This document shows, piece after piece, positions 1 through 9,857 of a stretch of 64,000 nt of DNA (within the stretch, counting starts at the first letter, position 1; each line of letters starts with the position of its first letter). The DNA is from Lederbergia panacisoli (lineage in GTDB: Bacteria > Bacillota > Bacilli > Bacillales > Bacillaceae_C), in assembly GCF_024626525.1 (NCBI RefSeq), contig NZ_JANJGU010000003.1:124001-188000 (forward strand), in the 5' to 3' direction. Both the position numbers and the translations under genes were made by a program. The notes beneath the pieces were generated by a model. The model had not been told where the DNA came from. It saw only the letters and a program-made list of their open reading frames with translations, and made no database searches.

Positions 1-881
1 TTGACCCGCAATGGAACCAAGAGAAATTAGTAGATTCATTTGATCTAGTTTTAGGATCTTCGTCATGTATTACTGCAGCAGGACTAGCTGGTTTAGGAAT
101 GGATGTTTATTTTGTTGGTCTAGTGGGCGACGATGTATTCGGGCATTTCTGTGTGGAGGAATTAAAGAAAAAGGGAATTAACACAAGTTATGTGAAACTA
201 GTTCCCCATATCCAAACAGGGGTTACGCTGTCGCTATCAACGTCTAAAGATCGGGCGCTACTTACATATATGGGTACGATTTCCGAGTTAGGACCTGAAG
301 ATATACCGGGAGAAATCTATGATCTAGCGGACCACATCCATTTCGGATCATATTTTTTACAGACAAACATGAAAAAGCATTGGAAGGATGTTTTACTTCA
401 AGCTCGCTCAAAAAATGTGACGACATCATTTGATACAGGCTGGGATCCTAATGAAGAATGGGATCGAGATAAAATCCTTTCCTTGATGGAGGATGTAACC
501 TTATTTATTCCGAGCGAAGTAGAAATAAATAATATTTTTGACTTAAATGATGTGAGTCATGTAGAAGGGATTTTACCTGAAAAACATGAAAATGTAGTCG
601 TGAAGCTTGGGGCAAAAGGTTCCATGATGATTGATGAACTCGGGAAAACGACAAAAGCGAGTGGATACTCTATTACCCCAGTTGATACGACCGGCGCGGG
701 AGATTCCTTTAATGCAGGTCTCATTTATGGATATTTGCATGGAAAGAAAAATACGGATCTTTTGGAATTTGCCAATGCATGCGGCGCAATGGCCACGCTT
801 AGGATAGGAGGAGCAAGCACTGTTCCAAGCGTAGCGGACGTCATAGCGTTCCAAGCGGATAACAGCATTGTAAATTTGTAA
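1..881 (+). CDS. PfkB-family carbohydrate kinase, 5' end outside window
   Basis: ATP-dependent sugar or sugar-acid kinase of the PfkB/ribokinase family, cytosolic. The frame is already open at the window edge (first full codon at 3), so the true start lies upstream; 292 residues are visible, starting DPQWNQEKLVD. The family signature DTTGAGDSFNAG (about 683-718) is intact, including the catalytic Asp of GAGD and the anion-hole glycines. The substrate cannot be fixed from sequence: 2-keto-3-deoxygluconate, fructose, or tagatose-6-phosphate are all possible. The amino-sugar operon 1.8 kb downstream makes a tagatose-6-phosphate role tempting, but another gene and a palindrome array lie between, so this link is inference only. 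Confidence 0.88.
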   Translation, partial: DPQWNQEKLVDSFDLVLGSSSCITAAGLAGLGMDVYFVGLVGDDVFGHFCVEELKKKGINTSYVKLVPHIQTGVTLSLSTSKDRALLTYMGTISELGPEDIPGEIYDLADHIHFGSYFLQTNMKKHWKDVLLQARSKNVTTSFDTGWDPNEEWDRDKILSLMEDVTLFIPSEVEINNIFDLNDVSHVEGILPEKHENVVVKLGAKGSMMIDELGKTTKASGYSITPVDTTGAGDSFNAGLIYGYLHGKKNTDLLEFANACGAMATLRIGGASTVPSVADVIAFQADNSIVNL

Positions 882-904
882 TTTTGAAATCTGGAAAAGG
901 CGAA

Positions 905-1290
905 CATATATCTAATCAAACGTTTGATTAAGAGGAGGAAAAATTAATCAAACGTTTGATTAATTTGTGAATCGGTAAGCAAAGTGGTGTATAAAATCAA
1001 GAAGACTAATAAAATATTTGATTAAAAAGTGAAATCTTGAACAATGTTGCTCCTAATAGTTTAGTAAGGTAGAAAATGAGGACATACATCTAATCAAACG
1101 TTTGATTAAATCGTGAAAAGATGAGCAACTACTAGTTCGAATGTTGAAAAAGAGAAGAAAGCGGAAAAAGTACTAATCAAACGATTGATTAAAAAGTGAA
1201 ATGGTGAGCAATGTAGCTCCGAATCGTTTTACAAGGTAGAAAATGAGAACATATATGAACATATATCTAATCAAACGATTGATTAAAAAG
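905..1290. repeat. Array of six phased palindromes in imperfect ~85-bp repeats
   Basis: This 545-bp gap between genes has no credible ORF. It carries the palindrome TAATCAAACGTTTGATTA at 913-930, 945-962 (extended to a perfect 26-bp palindrome, 941-966) and 1091-1108. Single-change copies (CGA for CGT at the centre) lie at 1174-1191 and 1268-1285, and a decayed copy at 1007-1024. Centres are 32, 62, 84, 83 and 94 bp apart, all close to whole helical turns. Flanks are also shared: ACATAYATC before, and GTGAAA..TGAGCAA after, so the array grew by duplication. The motif looks like an operator for a dimeric repressor (LacI-like central CG, or TetR-like). The regulator is not identified. Confidence 0.85.
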
Positions 1291-1426
1291 AAAACTGCAT
1301 ACTTCTTTTCAAGATTCGCATAATGTAGAAGATACAAAAAGTGGGTTTTTTTATTGATTATGGACTTTGCCAAGCTGGTTCGCATAGGCTAATTTGAAAC
1401 GAATCTTCAACAGGAGTTGACGATAG

Positions 1427-2524
1427 ATGAGCGGTAAAATATTGAGATACTTTGCTGGAGGAAATACTGCAAAGGGTTTTTATAATTTGTATGACTCGAA
1501 TTTAGCGGATTTGGAAAGGGTTTTTATTTTATCGGGAAAGTCGAGAAAAGAAAAATCTAAGATTATTCATCATTTAATCCAAAAGTGGAGTGAATCTGAC
1601 CTTCCAATGGAGATTATTCATAGTGCAAGCAATCCTGATGATGTTGAGGGATTGATTATTCGAAAGTTAGATTTTGCTATAGTGGACGGTGACTCACCCC
1701 ATGAAGTGGGGAAAGAGTTTATTGGATCATTGTGGGAAACGATCGATTTGGATCAAGCTGATAGAGCCGCGCATTTAGATGGAGAGATGGATGAGGTCAT
1801 AAACTTAAAGTTAAAAATGGAACAATCTTATCTTAGTGCCTATAAAGCTTATGAGACTGGACTTAAAGTTCATGATGAGTGGGAGCGTATTTATATTGAT
1901 CAAATGAATTTTGATCAAGCGGATAATGTCGCAAAATCGCTAATTTCAACTTTGTTTAAAAAACCTGTTACTACAGAAAGTAAAGACCCTAGAATAGTAC
2001 GCCGTTTTCTTGGAGCCGCAACGCCAATAGGGCCAGTCGATTTCGTTGATAATATCACAGAAGGTTTACATGCGAGATATTTTTTAAAAGGGCGGGCAGG
2101 CACGGGAAAGTCTACAATATTAAAAAAAATAGTAGCCGAAGCTAAAAACAAAGGGTATGATATTGAAATTTATCATTGCGGATTTGACCCTGAAAGCCTT
2201 GATATGGTGTTAGTTCGGGAACTAGGCTGGGCTGTATTTGATAGCACACAGCCACATGAATATTTTCCAACTAGACCTGGTGATGAAGTCGTTGATATGT
2301 ATGAATTGACTGTCGCTCCTGGAACAGATGAGGCTTTTGCTGAAGAAATTGCCAATATTGAGGCACGGTATCGTGAACAAATGAAATTGGGAAAATTATA
2401 TTTAGCTGAGGCAAAAAAATGCCAAGATGAATTAGAAACAATTTACAGTAAGGTTTCGAAACAAGAACAAATAAATCTTATGATTGAGGAACTGGACCAT
2501 TTAATGTTGAATCAATCTAGATAA
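1427..2524 (+). CDS. PRK06851-type P-loop protein with duplicated halves
   Basis: 365-residue protein of an uncharacterised Bacillus P-loop family (PRK06851-like by recollection). It is an internal duplication. The second half (from about residue 205) has a complete Walker A, GRAGTGKST, followed by YDIEIYHCGFDPESLD and the motif AVFDSTQPHE. The first half keeps matching motifs (MEIIHSASNPDDVEGL, AIVDGDSPHE), but at the P-loop it reads LSGKSRKEKSK, which lacks the GxGKS core. Only one nucleotide site is therefore likely. The start ATG follows AGGAG at normal spacing, and a terminator follows the stop. The palindrome array lies directly upstream, so this gene is the likeliest target of that regulation. 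Function unknown. Confidence 0.75.
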   Translation: MSGKILRYFAGGNTAKGFYNLYDSNLADLERVFILSGKSRKEKSKIIHHLIQKWSESDLPMEIIHSASNPDDVEGLIIRKLDFAIVDGDSPHEVGKEFIGSLWETIDLDQADRAAHLDGEMDEVINLKLKMEQSYLSAYKAYETGLKVHDEWERIYIDQMNFDQADNVAKSLISTLFKKPVTTESKDPRIVRRFLGAATPIGPVDFVDNITEGLHARYFLKGRAGTGKSTILKKIVAEAKNKGYDIEIYHCGFDPESLDMVLVRELGWAVFDSTQPHEYFPTRPGDEVVDMYELTVAPGTDEAFAEEIANIEARYREQMKLGKLYLAEAKKCQDELETIYSKVSKQEQINLMIEELDHLMLNQSR

Positions 2525-2530
2525 AATCAT

Positions 2531-2563
2531 AAAAAGCCTTCTTGCAATTGCAAGAGGGTTTTA
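2531..2563 (+). terminator. Intrinsic terminator after the PRK06851-like gene
   Basis: The arms CTTGCAA and TTGCAAG form the core of a hairpin flanked by A-rich and T-rich tracts (AAAAAGCC ... GGGTTTTA), just after the stop codon. The outer stem has mismatches but the A/T tracts extend it. Confidence 0.7.
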
Positions 2564-2590
2564 CTTTTTGAATTTTAATACGAAAGACCC

Positions 2591-2639
2591 TTCAATTTTT
2601 TTCCATACATGATATAATATACACAACTGGTAATGACAA
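2591..2639 (+). promoter_or_regulatory. Candidate promoter and operator of the gntR-agaS operon
   Basis: A consensus TATAAT -10 lies at 2613-2618, with a weak TTCAAT -35 at 2591 (16-bp spacer). Just downstream, TGGTAATGACAA (2628-2639) is an imperfect dyad of the kind bound by GntR/HutC repressors, placed where a bound repressor would block transcription. Autoregulation by the next gene is inferred. Confidence 0.4.
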
Positions 2640-2679
2640 CATAACAACACATAAAGATTTGTAATTTTAAGGAGAAGGA

Positions 2680-3405
2680 ATGAGGATGGTCGAAAAGGAT
2701 AACCGTTTGCCACTTTATTACCAACTAATGGATATTATTATTGGTAAAATTGATTCTGGAGAGCTTAAAGATCATGATAAGCTACCTTCAGAGCGTGAAT
2801 TATGTGAGATGTATAATGTTAGCCGTACGACTGTTAGACAGACGATGCAGGAACTTGAAAAAGAAAAATTAATTTATAAGCAACATGGTAAAGGGACGTT
2901 CATATCTCCAAAAGTCATCAATCAAAGCCTGCTCAAATTTTATAGTTTTACAGAAGAAATGAAAAAGATTCATAAAATACCATCCTCAAAAGTATTGGCA
3001 TTTGAAGAAATAGAAAGTGATGCAAAAATAGCAAAGAAAATGGAAATCAGTGAAGGCATGAAAGTTTACAAAATAACAAGACTTAGGTTCGCAGATGATG
3101 AGCCGATGATGTATGAAATTTCATATTTGCCTTTAAGCAGGTTTCCTAATCTAAATGGAAATGATCTTGAAGTGGTGCCGATGTATACCCTTTTTCGCGA
3201 TAAATATCAAGCCATCATTACAAAGGCTACGGAAAGATTTTCAGCCATTCCGACATCAAAGAAAGAGGCCATACTTTTAAACATCCATGAAGGAGAGCCG
3301 AGTCTCTTAATTAACCGAATAAGTTTTGAGAGAGATGCCGTGATCGAGTACACGGTCACAATTGCAAGAGGAGATAAGTTTACTTATTCAGTAGAATTAA
3401 ACTAA
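2680..3405 (+). CDS. GntR/HutC-family transcriptional repressor
   Basis: 241-residue regulator with an N-terminal GntR winged helix-turn-helix (LPSERELCEMYNVSRTTVRQ, about residues 32-51) and a C-terminal UTRA effector domain (about 90-238). UTRA domains of this subfamily usually bind phosphorylated sugars or small metabolites. It is the first gene of an operon with agaS and a class II aldolase, so the likely effector is an amino-sugar phosphate or related intermediate. GGAG lies 5 bp before ATG 2680; a second in-frame ATG at 2686 is an alternative start. Subfamily is clear; ligand and target sites are inference. Confidence 0.88.
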   Translation: MRMVEKDNRLPLYYQLMDIIIGKIDSGELKDHDKLPSERELCEMYNVSRTTVRQTMQELEKEKLIYKQHGKGTFISPKVINQSLLKFYSFTEEMKKIHKIPSSKVLAFEEIESDAKIAKKMEISEGMKVYKITRLRFADDEPMMYEISYLPLSRFPNLNGNDLEVVPMYTLFRDKYQAIITKATERFSAIPTSKKEAILLNIHEGEPSLLINRISFERDAVIEYTVTIARGDKFTYSVELN

Positions 3406-3422
3406 AGAAAGGTTGGATAAAC

Positions 3423-5421
<1,999 letters not shown>

Positions 5422-5427
5422 TATTAC

Positions 5428-5473
5428 AAAATAAGCGGGATTTAACATTGTGTTAAATCCCGCTTATTTTTTT
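5428..5473 (+). terminator. Strong intrinsic terminator ending the agaS-aldolase operon
   Basis: Perfect 20-bp stem (5428-5447 with 5451-5470; core GCGGGATTTAACA) with a 3-nt loop TTG, ending in a T run. The A-tract on the other side could make it work in both directions. Confidence 0.93.
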
Positions 5474-5625
5474 ATGATATTTTGTCCTCATCATATGAAC
5501 ATTTTTTTAAGGTTATGATATTATATATATAATAACAGCATTAATCGTGTAAGTGTGTTCCTGCCAGGTGGACATATGTATATTATGCGCTTACATTGGG
5601 ACAATTCCATAATGGAGGGATGAAT

Positions 5626-6816
5626 ATGTCTAGTCATACATTGGATCAATTTTTAACAGAGAATCTGAATCAATTACGAAGCCAAGGTCTTTATAATGAA
5701 ATTGAAACAGTCGAAAGTGCGAATGGTCCCATCATTACATTGGATGGAAGAAAGCAAATTAATTTATCTTCGAATAATTACTTAGGACTGGCAACAGATG
5801 AGCGCTTAAAAAAAGCAGCTGTTAATGCTGTAAATGAATGGGGCGTCGGAGCGGGTGCCGTTAGAACCATTAATGGTACTTTAAAGCTTCACGATAAACT
5901 CGAAGAAAAATTAGCTGAATTTAAAGGAACGGAAGCGGCTATTTCGTATCAGTCTGGCTTTAATTGTAATATGGCAGCGATTTCAGCGGTAATGGATAAA
6001 AACGATTGCCTCTTATCAGATGAGTTGAATCATGCATCAATCATAGACGGCTGTCGTTTATCAAGAGCAAAAATCATCCGTGTTAATCATTCGGATATGG
6101 ATGATCTCCGGAAGAAAGCAAAAGAAGCAAAGGAATCAGGTCAATTTAATAAAATTATGGTTATTACCGATGGTGTGTTTTCGATGGATGGTGATATCGC
6201 TAAGCTTCCTGAAATCATCCAAATCGCTGAAGAATTCGACTTGATTACGTATGTCGATGATGCCCACGGTTCAGGTGTACTAGGAAAAGGGGCGGGTACA
6301 GTAAAACACTTCGGTCTCCAGGACAAAGTTGATTTTCAAATCGGTACGTTGTCGAAAGCAATTGGTGTTGTCGGGGGATACGTCGCCGGGAAAAAGGAAT
6401 TAATCGACTGGTTAAAAGTAAGATCCCGTCCGTTCTTATTTTCAACTGCTGTTACACCTGCTGATGCTGCAGCTGCAACGAAAGCAATTGAGATATTGAT
6501 GGAGAGTACTGAACTCAATGAGCGTTTATGGGAGAATGGCGACTATTTGAAAAAAGGTCTACAAAAACTTGGATTCAATATCGGTCATAGTGAAACACCG
6601 ATTACACCTGTCATTATTGGAGACGAAAAAACAACTCAAACATTTAGTAAACGCCTATACGAAGAAGGTGTATATGCAAAATCAATCGTATTTCCGACAG
6701 TGCCAAAAGGAACAGGGCGTGTCCGTAACATGCCGACCGCGGCACATACTAAAGAAATGCTTGATCAAGCCATTGCCATATATGAAAAAGTTGGAAAGGA
6801 TTTGGAGATTATCTAA
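5626..6816 (+). CDS. kbl: Glycine C-acetyltransferase (2-amino-3-ketobutyrate CoA ligase)
   Basis: 396-residue PLP enzyme of the alpha-oxoamine synthase family. It cleaves 2-amino-3-ketobutyrate with CoA to glycine and acetyl-CoA, the second step of threonine breakdown. Motifs include SSNNYLGLA near the N-terminus, the PLP-phosphate region, [12 protein letters not shown] (Asp and His of the cofactor site) and the Schiff-base lysine in [11 protein letters not shown] 5626 is chosen because GGAGGG lies 6 bp upstream, and 396 residues is the normal family length; earlier in-frame starts overlap that site. The next gene, a threonine dehydrogenase, begins 21 bp after the stop, so the pair forms a threonine-to-glycine operon. 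Confidence 0.94.
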   Translation: MSSHTLDQFLTENLNQLRSQGLYNEIETVESANGPIITLDGRKQINLSSNNYLGLATDERLKKAAVNAVNEWGVGAGAVRTINGTLKLHDKLEEKLAEFKGTEAAISYQSGFNCNMAAISAVMDKNDCLLSDELNHASIIDGCRLSRAKIIRVNHSDMDDLRKKAKEAKESGQFNKIMVITDGVFSMDGDIAKLPEIIQIAEEFDLITYVDDAHGSGVLGKGAGTVKHFGLQDKVDFQIGTLSKAIGVVGGYVAGKKELIDWLKVRSRPFLFSTAVTPADAAAATKAIEILMESTELNERLWENGDYLKKGLQKLGFNIGHSETPITPVIIGDEKTTQTFSKRLYEEGVYAKSIVFPTVPKGTGRVRNMPTAAHTKEMLDQAIAIYEKVGKDLEII

Positions 6817-6837
6817 TTCACCTCTGGAGGAAGCTCT

Positions 6838-7806
6838 ATGAAAAAGATTATGGTTACGGGAGCATTGGGTCAGATTGGAACGGAATTAGTTATAAAACTT
6901 CGCGGTATATATGGAAAGGATAATGTAGTTGCAACGGATATTCGTATGGACAAATCGGCAGCGGCTACATCAGGTCCTTTTGAAACTTTAGATGTAACAG
7001 ACGGTAAAAAAATGTTGGAATTAGCTAAAAAATATCAGGTTGATACAATCATGCATTTGGCTGCGATGTTATCAGCTGTTGCTGAAGCAAAACCACTTGC
7101 TGCCTGGAATGTAAATATGGGTGGTTTAGTGAATGCGCTTGAAACAGCAAAGGAGTTAGGTCTGAAGTTATTTACGCCAAGTTCGATAGGAGCATTCGGA
7201 CCTTCTACTCCTAAAGATCGCACTCCACAAGTGACCATCGAGCGTCCTACAACAATGTATGGTGTAAATAAGGTTTCCGGGGAACTATTATGTGATTATT
7301 ATTTTACAAAATTCGGAGTGGATACAAGGGGCGTTCGTTTTCCAGGATTAATATCATATATGGCACCACCGGGCGGGGGGACGACTGATTACGCAGTTGA
7401 AATTTATTATGATGCTGTTGAAAAGGGTAGATACACATCTTTTATCGATAAAGGAACATACATGGATATGATGTATATGCCCGATGCGTTGCAGGCGATT
7501 GTTCAGTTGATGGAAGCAGATCCTGCCCGTTTGAAATATCGCAATGCATACAATATTACAGCCATGAGCGTAGAACCCGAAGAAATAGCAAAAGAAATCC
7601 GCCATCATCTCCCCAATTTCAAATTAGATTACTCAGTTGACCCTGTTCGACAAGCCATTGCTGAAAGCTGGCCGAATTCAATTGATGATTCTGCAGCTCG
7701 GGAGGATTGGGGATTCAAATCAAATTATGATTTGGAAAAAATGACGAAAGATATGTTAAGAAAAATAGAACGGAAAATAGAGAGAAAAGGTAAGTTGGCC
7801 CAGTAA
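6838..7806 (+). CDS. SDR-type L-threonine 3-dehydrogenase (NAD-dependent epimerase family)
   Basis: 322-residue extended short-chain dehydrogenase that oxidises L-threonine to 2-amino-3-ketobutyrate with NAD+. It has the Rossmann motif GALGQIG at residues 8-14, an early Asp (DIRM) for NAD binding, [15 protein letters not shown], and the catalytic Tyr/Lys pair in YGVNK. This is the epimerase-like class of threonine dehydrogenase, unrelated to the zinc-dependent Tdh of Escherichia coli. GGAGG precedes the ATG. Immediate linkage to kbl strongly supports the substrate; without that context it could be taken for a nucleotide-sugar epimerase. Lysine/arginine-rich tail ([11 protein letters not shown]). 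A terminator follows. Confidence 0.88.
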   Translation: MKKIMVTGALGQIGTELVIKLRGIYGKDNVVATDIRMDKSAAATSGPFETLDVTDGKKMLELAKKYQVDTIMHLAAMLSAVAEAKPLAAWNVNMGGLVNALETAKELGLKLFTPSSIGAFGPSTPKDRTPQVTIERPTTMYGVNKVSGELLCDYYFTKFGVDTRGVRFPGLISYMAPPGGGTTDYAVEIYYDAVEKGRYTSFIDKGTYMDMMYMPDALQAIVQLMEADPARLKYRNAYNITAMSVEPEEIAKEIRHHLPNFKLDYSVDPVRQAIAESWPNSIDDSAAREDWGFKSNYDLEKMTKDMLRKIERKIERKGKLAQ

Positions 7807-7819
7807 AGATGGTTAATCC

Positions 7820-7853
7820 AATCCACCCTAGAAACTTTTGGGGTGGATTTTCT
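7820..7853 (+). terminator. Intrinsic terminator after kbl-TDH operon
   Basis: AATCCACCC (7820-7828) pairs with GGGTGGATT (7841-7849), followed by TTCT. It lies between convergent genes and may serve both. Confidence 0.85.
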
Positions 7854-8604
7854 ATAATTCGGCAACTTCCCAATCAACTGAAAAACTTCCCTTTAAATCA
7901 TCACCCGTAATAACAATTCTATAAACACCAGATTTTTCAGCCTTGAATTTGATACGCTCTTCAGTCGACTCATACATCGGAACCAATTTTCCTTTTTCAT
8001 TAAGTACGTGCTGACCGTTTCCGCCCCCATTTTCATTGCTTAGTATTATAGTAGCGGAAACCGTTTGCCCTGCTTTTGCTTTAATCGGTATTTGTTGTTC
8101 ACCATTAAAAAAATCAAAACTTGCGGAAAATGATGTGTTGCTTTTTACTTCCGTCCATTGTTTTTTAACCGTGAAATCGACGTTTATGATGATTAAAAAA
8201 ATGATCGGCATCACGAATGCAAATATATACTTAAATACAGAATTTTGGTTAGCGATTGCCGTTCCAAAACAAAAAAATACTGCTGCTAAAGCTCCAATCG
8301 TACCGGCGATAATTGTAAATATACTAAAGCCATATATGAAGAATATCGAGAATCCTGCCACTGCATACAAAATTACTTTGTTAGAAAGGCTTTTTTGTAA
8401 GAACTTCCCAAGGATGAAATCAATCATAATAGAGCAAATAAACCCATATCCGAAAAAAGCCAACCATAGAAGAGGGCTGGATATGTCTCTAGAAAATTGA
8501 TACATATCAATCTTTGAAGCAGTCAGAATAAACATAAAGAAAAGAGACAGTGAGAAACCTGCGCCAGCTAATTTAATGATTAAATAAGAGATTTTGTTTT
8601 TCAT
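7852..8604 (-). CDS. Membrane protein with C-terminal extracytoplasmic domain, unknown function
   Basis: 250-residue protein not recognised. The N-terminal ~150 residues are strongly hydrophobic with about five membrane segments (residues 8-28, 45-65, 78-95, 97-120, 128-146). The C-terminal ~100 residues are polar, with alternating strands and a Gly/Asn-rich loop (SNENGGGNGQHV), suggesting a small beta-sandwich outside the membrane. ATG is preceded by AAAGGTG. The gene is divergent from recQ's side and in the same direction as the O-methyltransferase upstream, but a terminator-like hairpin separates them. No motif allows a function to be named. Confidence 0.65.
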   Translation of the reverse strand: MKNKISYLIIKLAGAGFSLSLFFMFILTASKIDMYQFSRDISSPLLWLAFFGYGFICSIMIDFILGKFLQKSLSNKVILYAVAGFSIFFIYGFSIFTIIAGTIGALAAVFFCFGTAIANQNSVFKYIFAFVMPIIFLIIINVDFTVKKQWTEVKSNTSFSASFDFFNGEQQIPIKAKAGQTVSATIILSNENGGGNGQHVLNEKGKLVPMYESTEERIKFKAEKSGVYRIVITGDDLKGSFSVDWEVAEL

Positions 8605-8642
8605 AAAAAAACACCTTTAAAATATAGTCTTACTCAATAATA

Positions 8643-8673
8643 AACGAGTATGGCCGCTATTGCCATACTCGTT
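8643..8673 (-). terminator. Intrinsic terminator of the O-methyltransferase gene
   Basis: AACGAGTATGGC (8643-8654) pairs perfectly with GCCATACTCGTT (8662-8673). On the minus strand it follows the methyltransferase stop and ends in TTTATTATT. Confidence 0.85.
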
Positions 8674-8678
8674 ATCTA

Positions 8679-9653
8679 CTAAATTGGTTGACACTCAACT
8701 AAAAATCCACCATGCGGCTGGGCAGCAGATACCTTCAACCCTATTTCACGAGCGATTTCTTGGAATTCAGATAATGTGATCGGCTTGCTGCCTAGCAGGA
8801 CCATTTCTATACTTAATTGATGCGGTTCTTCATCAGGGGTTATCCCGCCCATAATGACGATTCTACCGTTTGGACGAGCCGCTTCAGCACAACGTAGTAA
8901 GAGTTCCTTTTTCTGTTGATCTGGCCAATTTCCAAGTACTTTTTTTAGCAAGTAAATATCAGCCCCAGCTGGCAGAGGATCAAAAAAACTTTGCCCAACC
9001 GTTGTAACTCGATCACAAACACCTGCAGCTTCGAAAACTTCGGCTGATCTTTCAACTGTACCAGGAAGGTCAACCAAAGTACCGTGGATATGGGGTCTAG
9101 CACGAAGGATTTCCGCAAGCATCGCTCCTGTTCCGCCACCTACGTCCACAACAGTTTGAACCGCATCCCAGTCTCCTGTAATTGGGAAATAAGGATCAGG
9201 AACGCCGTGCCCTGCTACTCCCATCAGGGCATCGAAACTCTTTCCAACGTCCGGATTAGCCGCAAGATCCTCCCAAAAGGGAAGACCGAATTGTTCATGG
9301 TATCCGGAAGCACCAGTTCTAACGTATGTAGGAAGGGTACCCCACGCGTAAGCCATCCTTCCGAAGATGCCATTTAGATTAGGGCTAAACCCGGGTTCGA
9401 GAAGTCCTCTTGAAACATCGTTAAGGGCAAATCGCCCAGGCTCCGGTTCTTCGAAAACCCCTTTACCTGCAAGATGCCGTAATACATTTTGAAGGGCATA
9501 AGCATTGCTGTCACTCACTTCAGCTAGTTCATCAATATGGTTAATCCCTGCTGAAATATGATCTGCAATTTTCAAGGTTCCAACTGTATGTATACACCAA
9601 GGAGTACAAAGATCACTTAATGCCTGAAGCTTCTCGAAATTAATGGCTGACAT
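8679..9653 (-). CDS. SAM-dependent O-methyltransferase (family 2, DnrK-like)
   Basis: 324-residue methyltransferase of the COMT/acetylserotonin type, which methylates hydroxyls on aromatic or polyketide-like small molecules. The N-terminal dimerisation/winged-helix region (1-110) precedes a Rossmann SAM domain with VVDVGGGTGAM, GTLVDLPGTVE, and the region LLKKVLGNWPD. In plant and most bacterial relatives that last motif carries a catalytic His (HDW); here it is GNW. DnrK/RdmB-type proteins also lack this base. AGGAGGT precedes the ATG. The base composition is clearly GC-richer than its neighbours and the protein is Ala/Gly-rich, which suggests acquisition by transfer. The substrate is unknown; no biosynthetic cluster surrounds it. 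Confidence 0.85.
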   Translation of the reverse strand: MSAINFEKLQALSDLCTPWCIHTVGTLKIADHISAGINHIDELAEVSDSNAYALQNVLRHLAGKGVFEEPEPGRFALNDVSRGLLEPGFSPNLNGIFGRMAYAWGTLPTYVRTGASGYHEQFGLPFWEDLAANPDVGKSFDALMGVAGHGVPDPYFPITGDWDAVQTVVDVGGGTGAMLAEILRARPHIHGTLVDLPGTVERSAEVFEAAGVCDRVTTVGQSFFDPLPAGADIYLLKKVLGNWPDQQKKELLLRCAEAARPNGRIVIMGGITPDEEPHQLSIEMVLLGSKPITLSEFQEIAREIGLKVSAAQPHGGFLVECQPI

Positions 9654-9821
9654 AAACTACCTCCTATTTTATAGATAAGTTGAACATATAGTACATGAAA
9701 ACGCTTTATTAATCAATGTATCTTTTAAAAAGCTTCCAAAACTGGAGAAAAACTTATATATCTATCAATCTAAGGCTACCATAACAAAAAGTTAGAGGAT
9801 TTATTCGCCAATGATTTTTGC

Positions 9822-9850
9822 TATAATGGAACTATCTCTTAAATGGAGGT
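9822..9850 (+). promoter_or_regulatory. recQ -10 box and ribosome binding site that decides the start
   Basis: TATAAT at 9822-9827 is a likely -10 (no good -35). GGAGGT at 9845-9850 overlaps an in-frame ATG at 9843, ruling that codon out, and lies 7 bp before TTG 9858. Confidence 0.55.
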
Positions 9851-9857
9851 TCTGTCG

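Noticed and set aside
5540-5595. Possible riboswitch before kbl
   Set aside because: Only a weak imperfect repeat (GTAAGTG/CGCTTAC) was found and no known class matched.
8036-8500. 154-codon plus-strand frame
   Set aside because: Lies opposite the membrane protein gene, mirrors its hydrophobic codons, and has no start signals.
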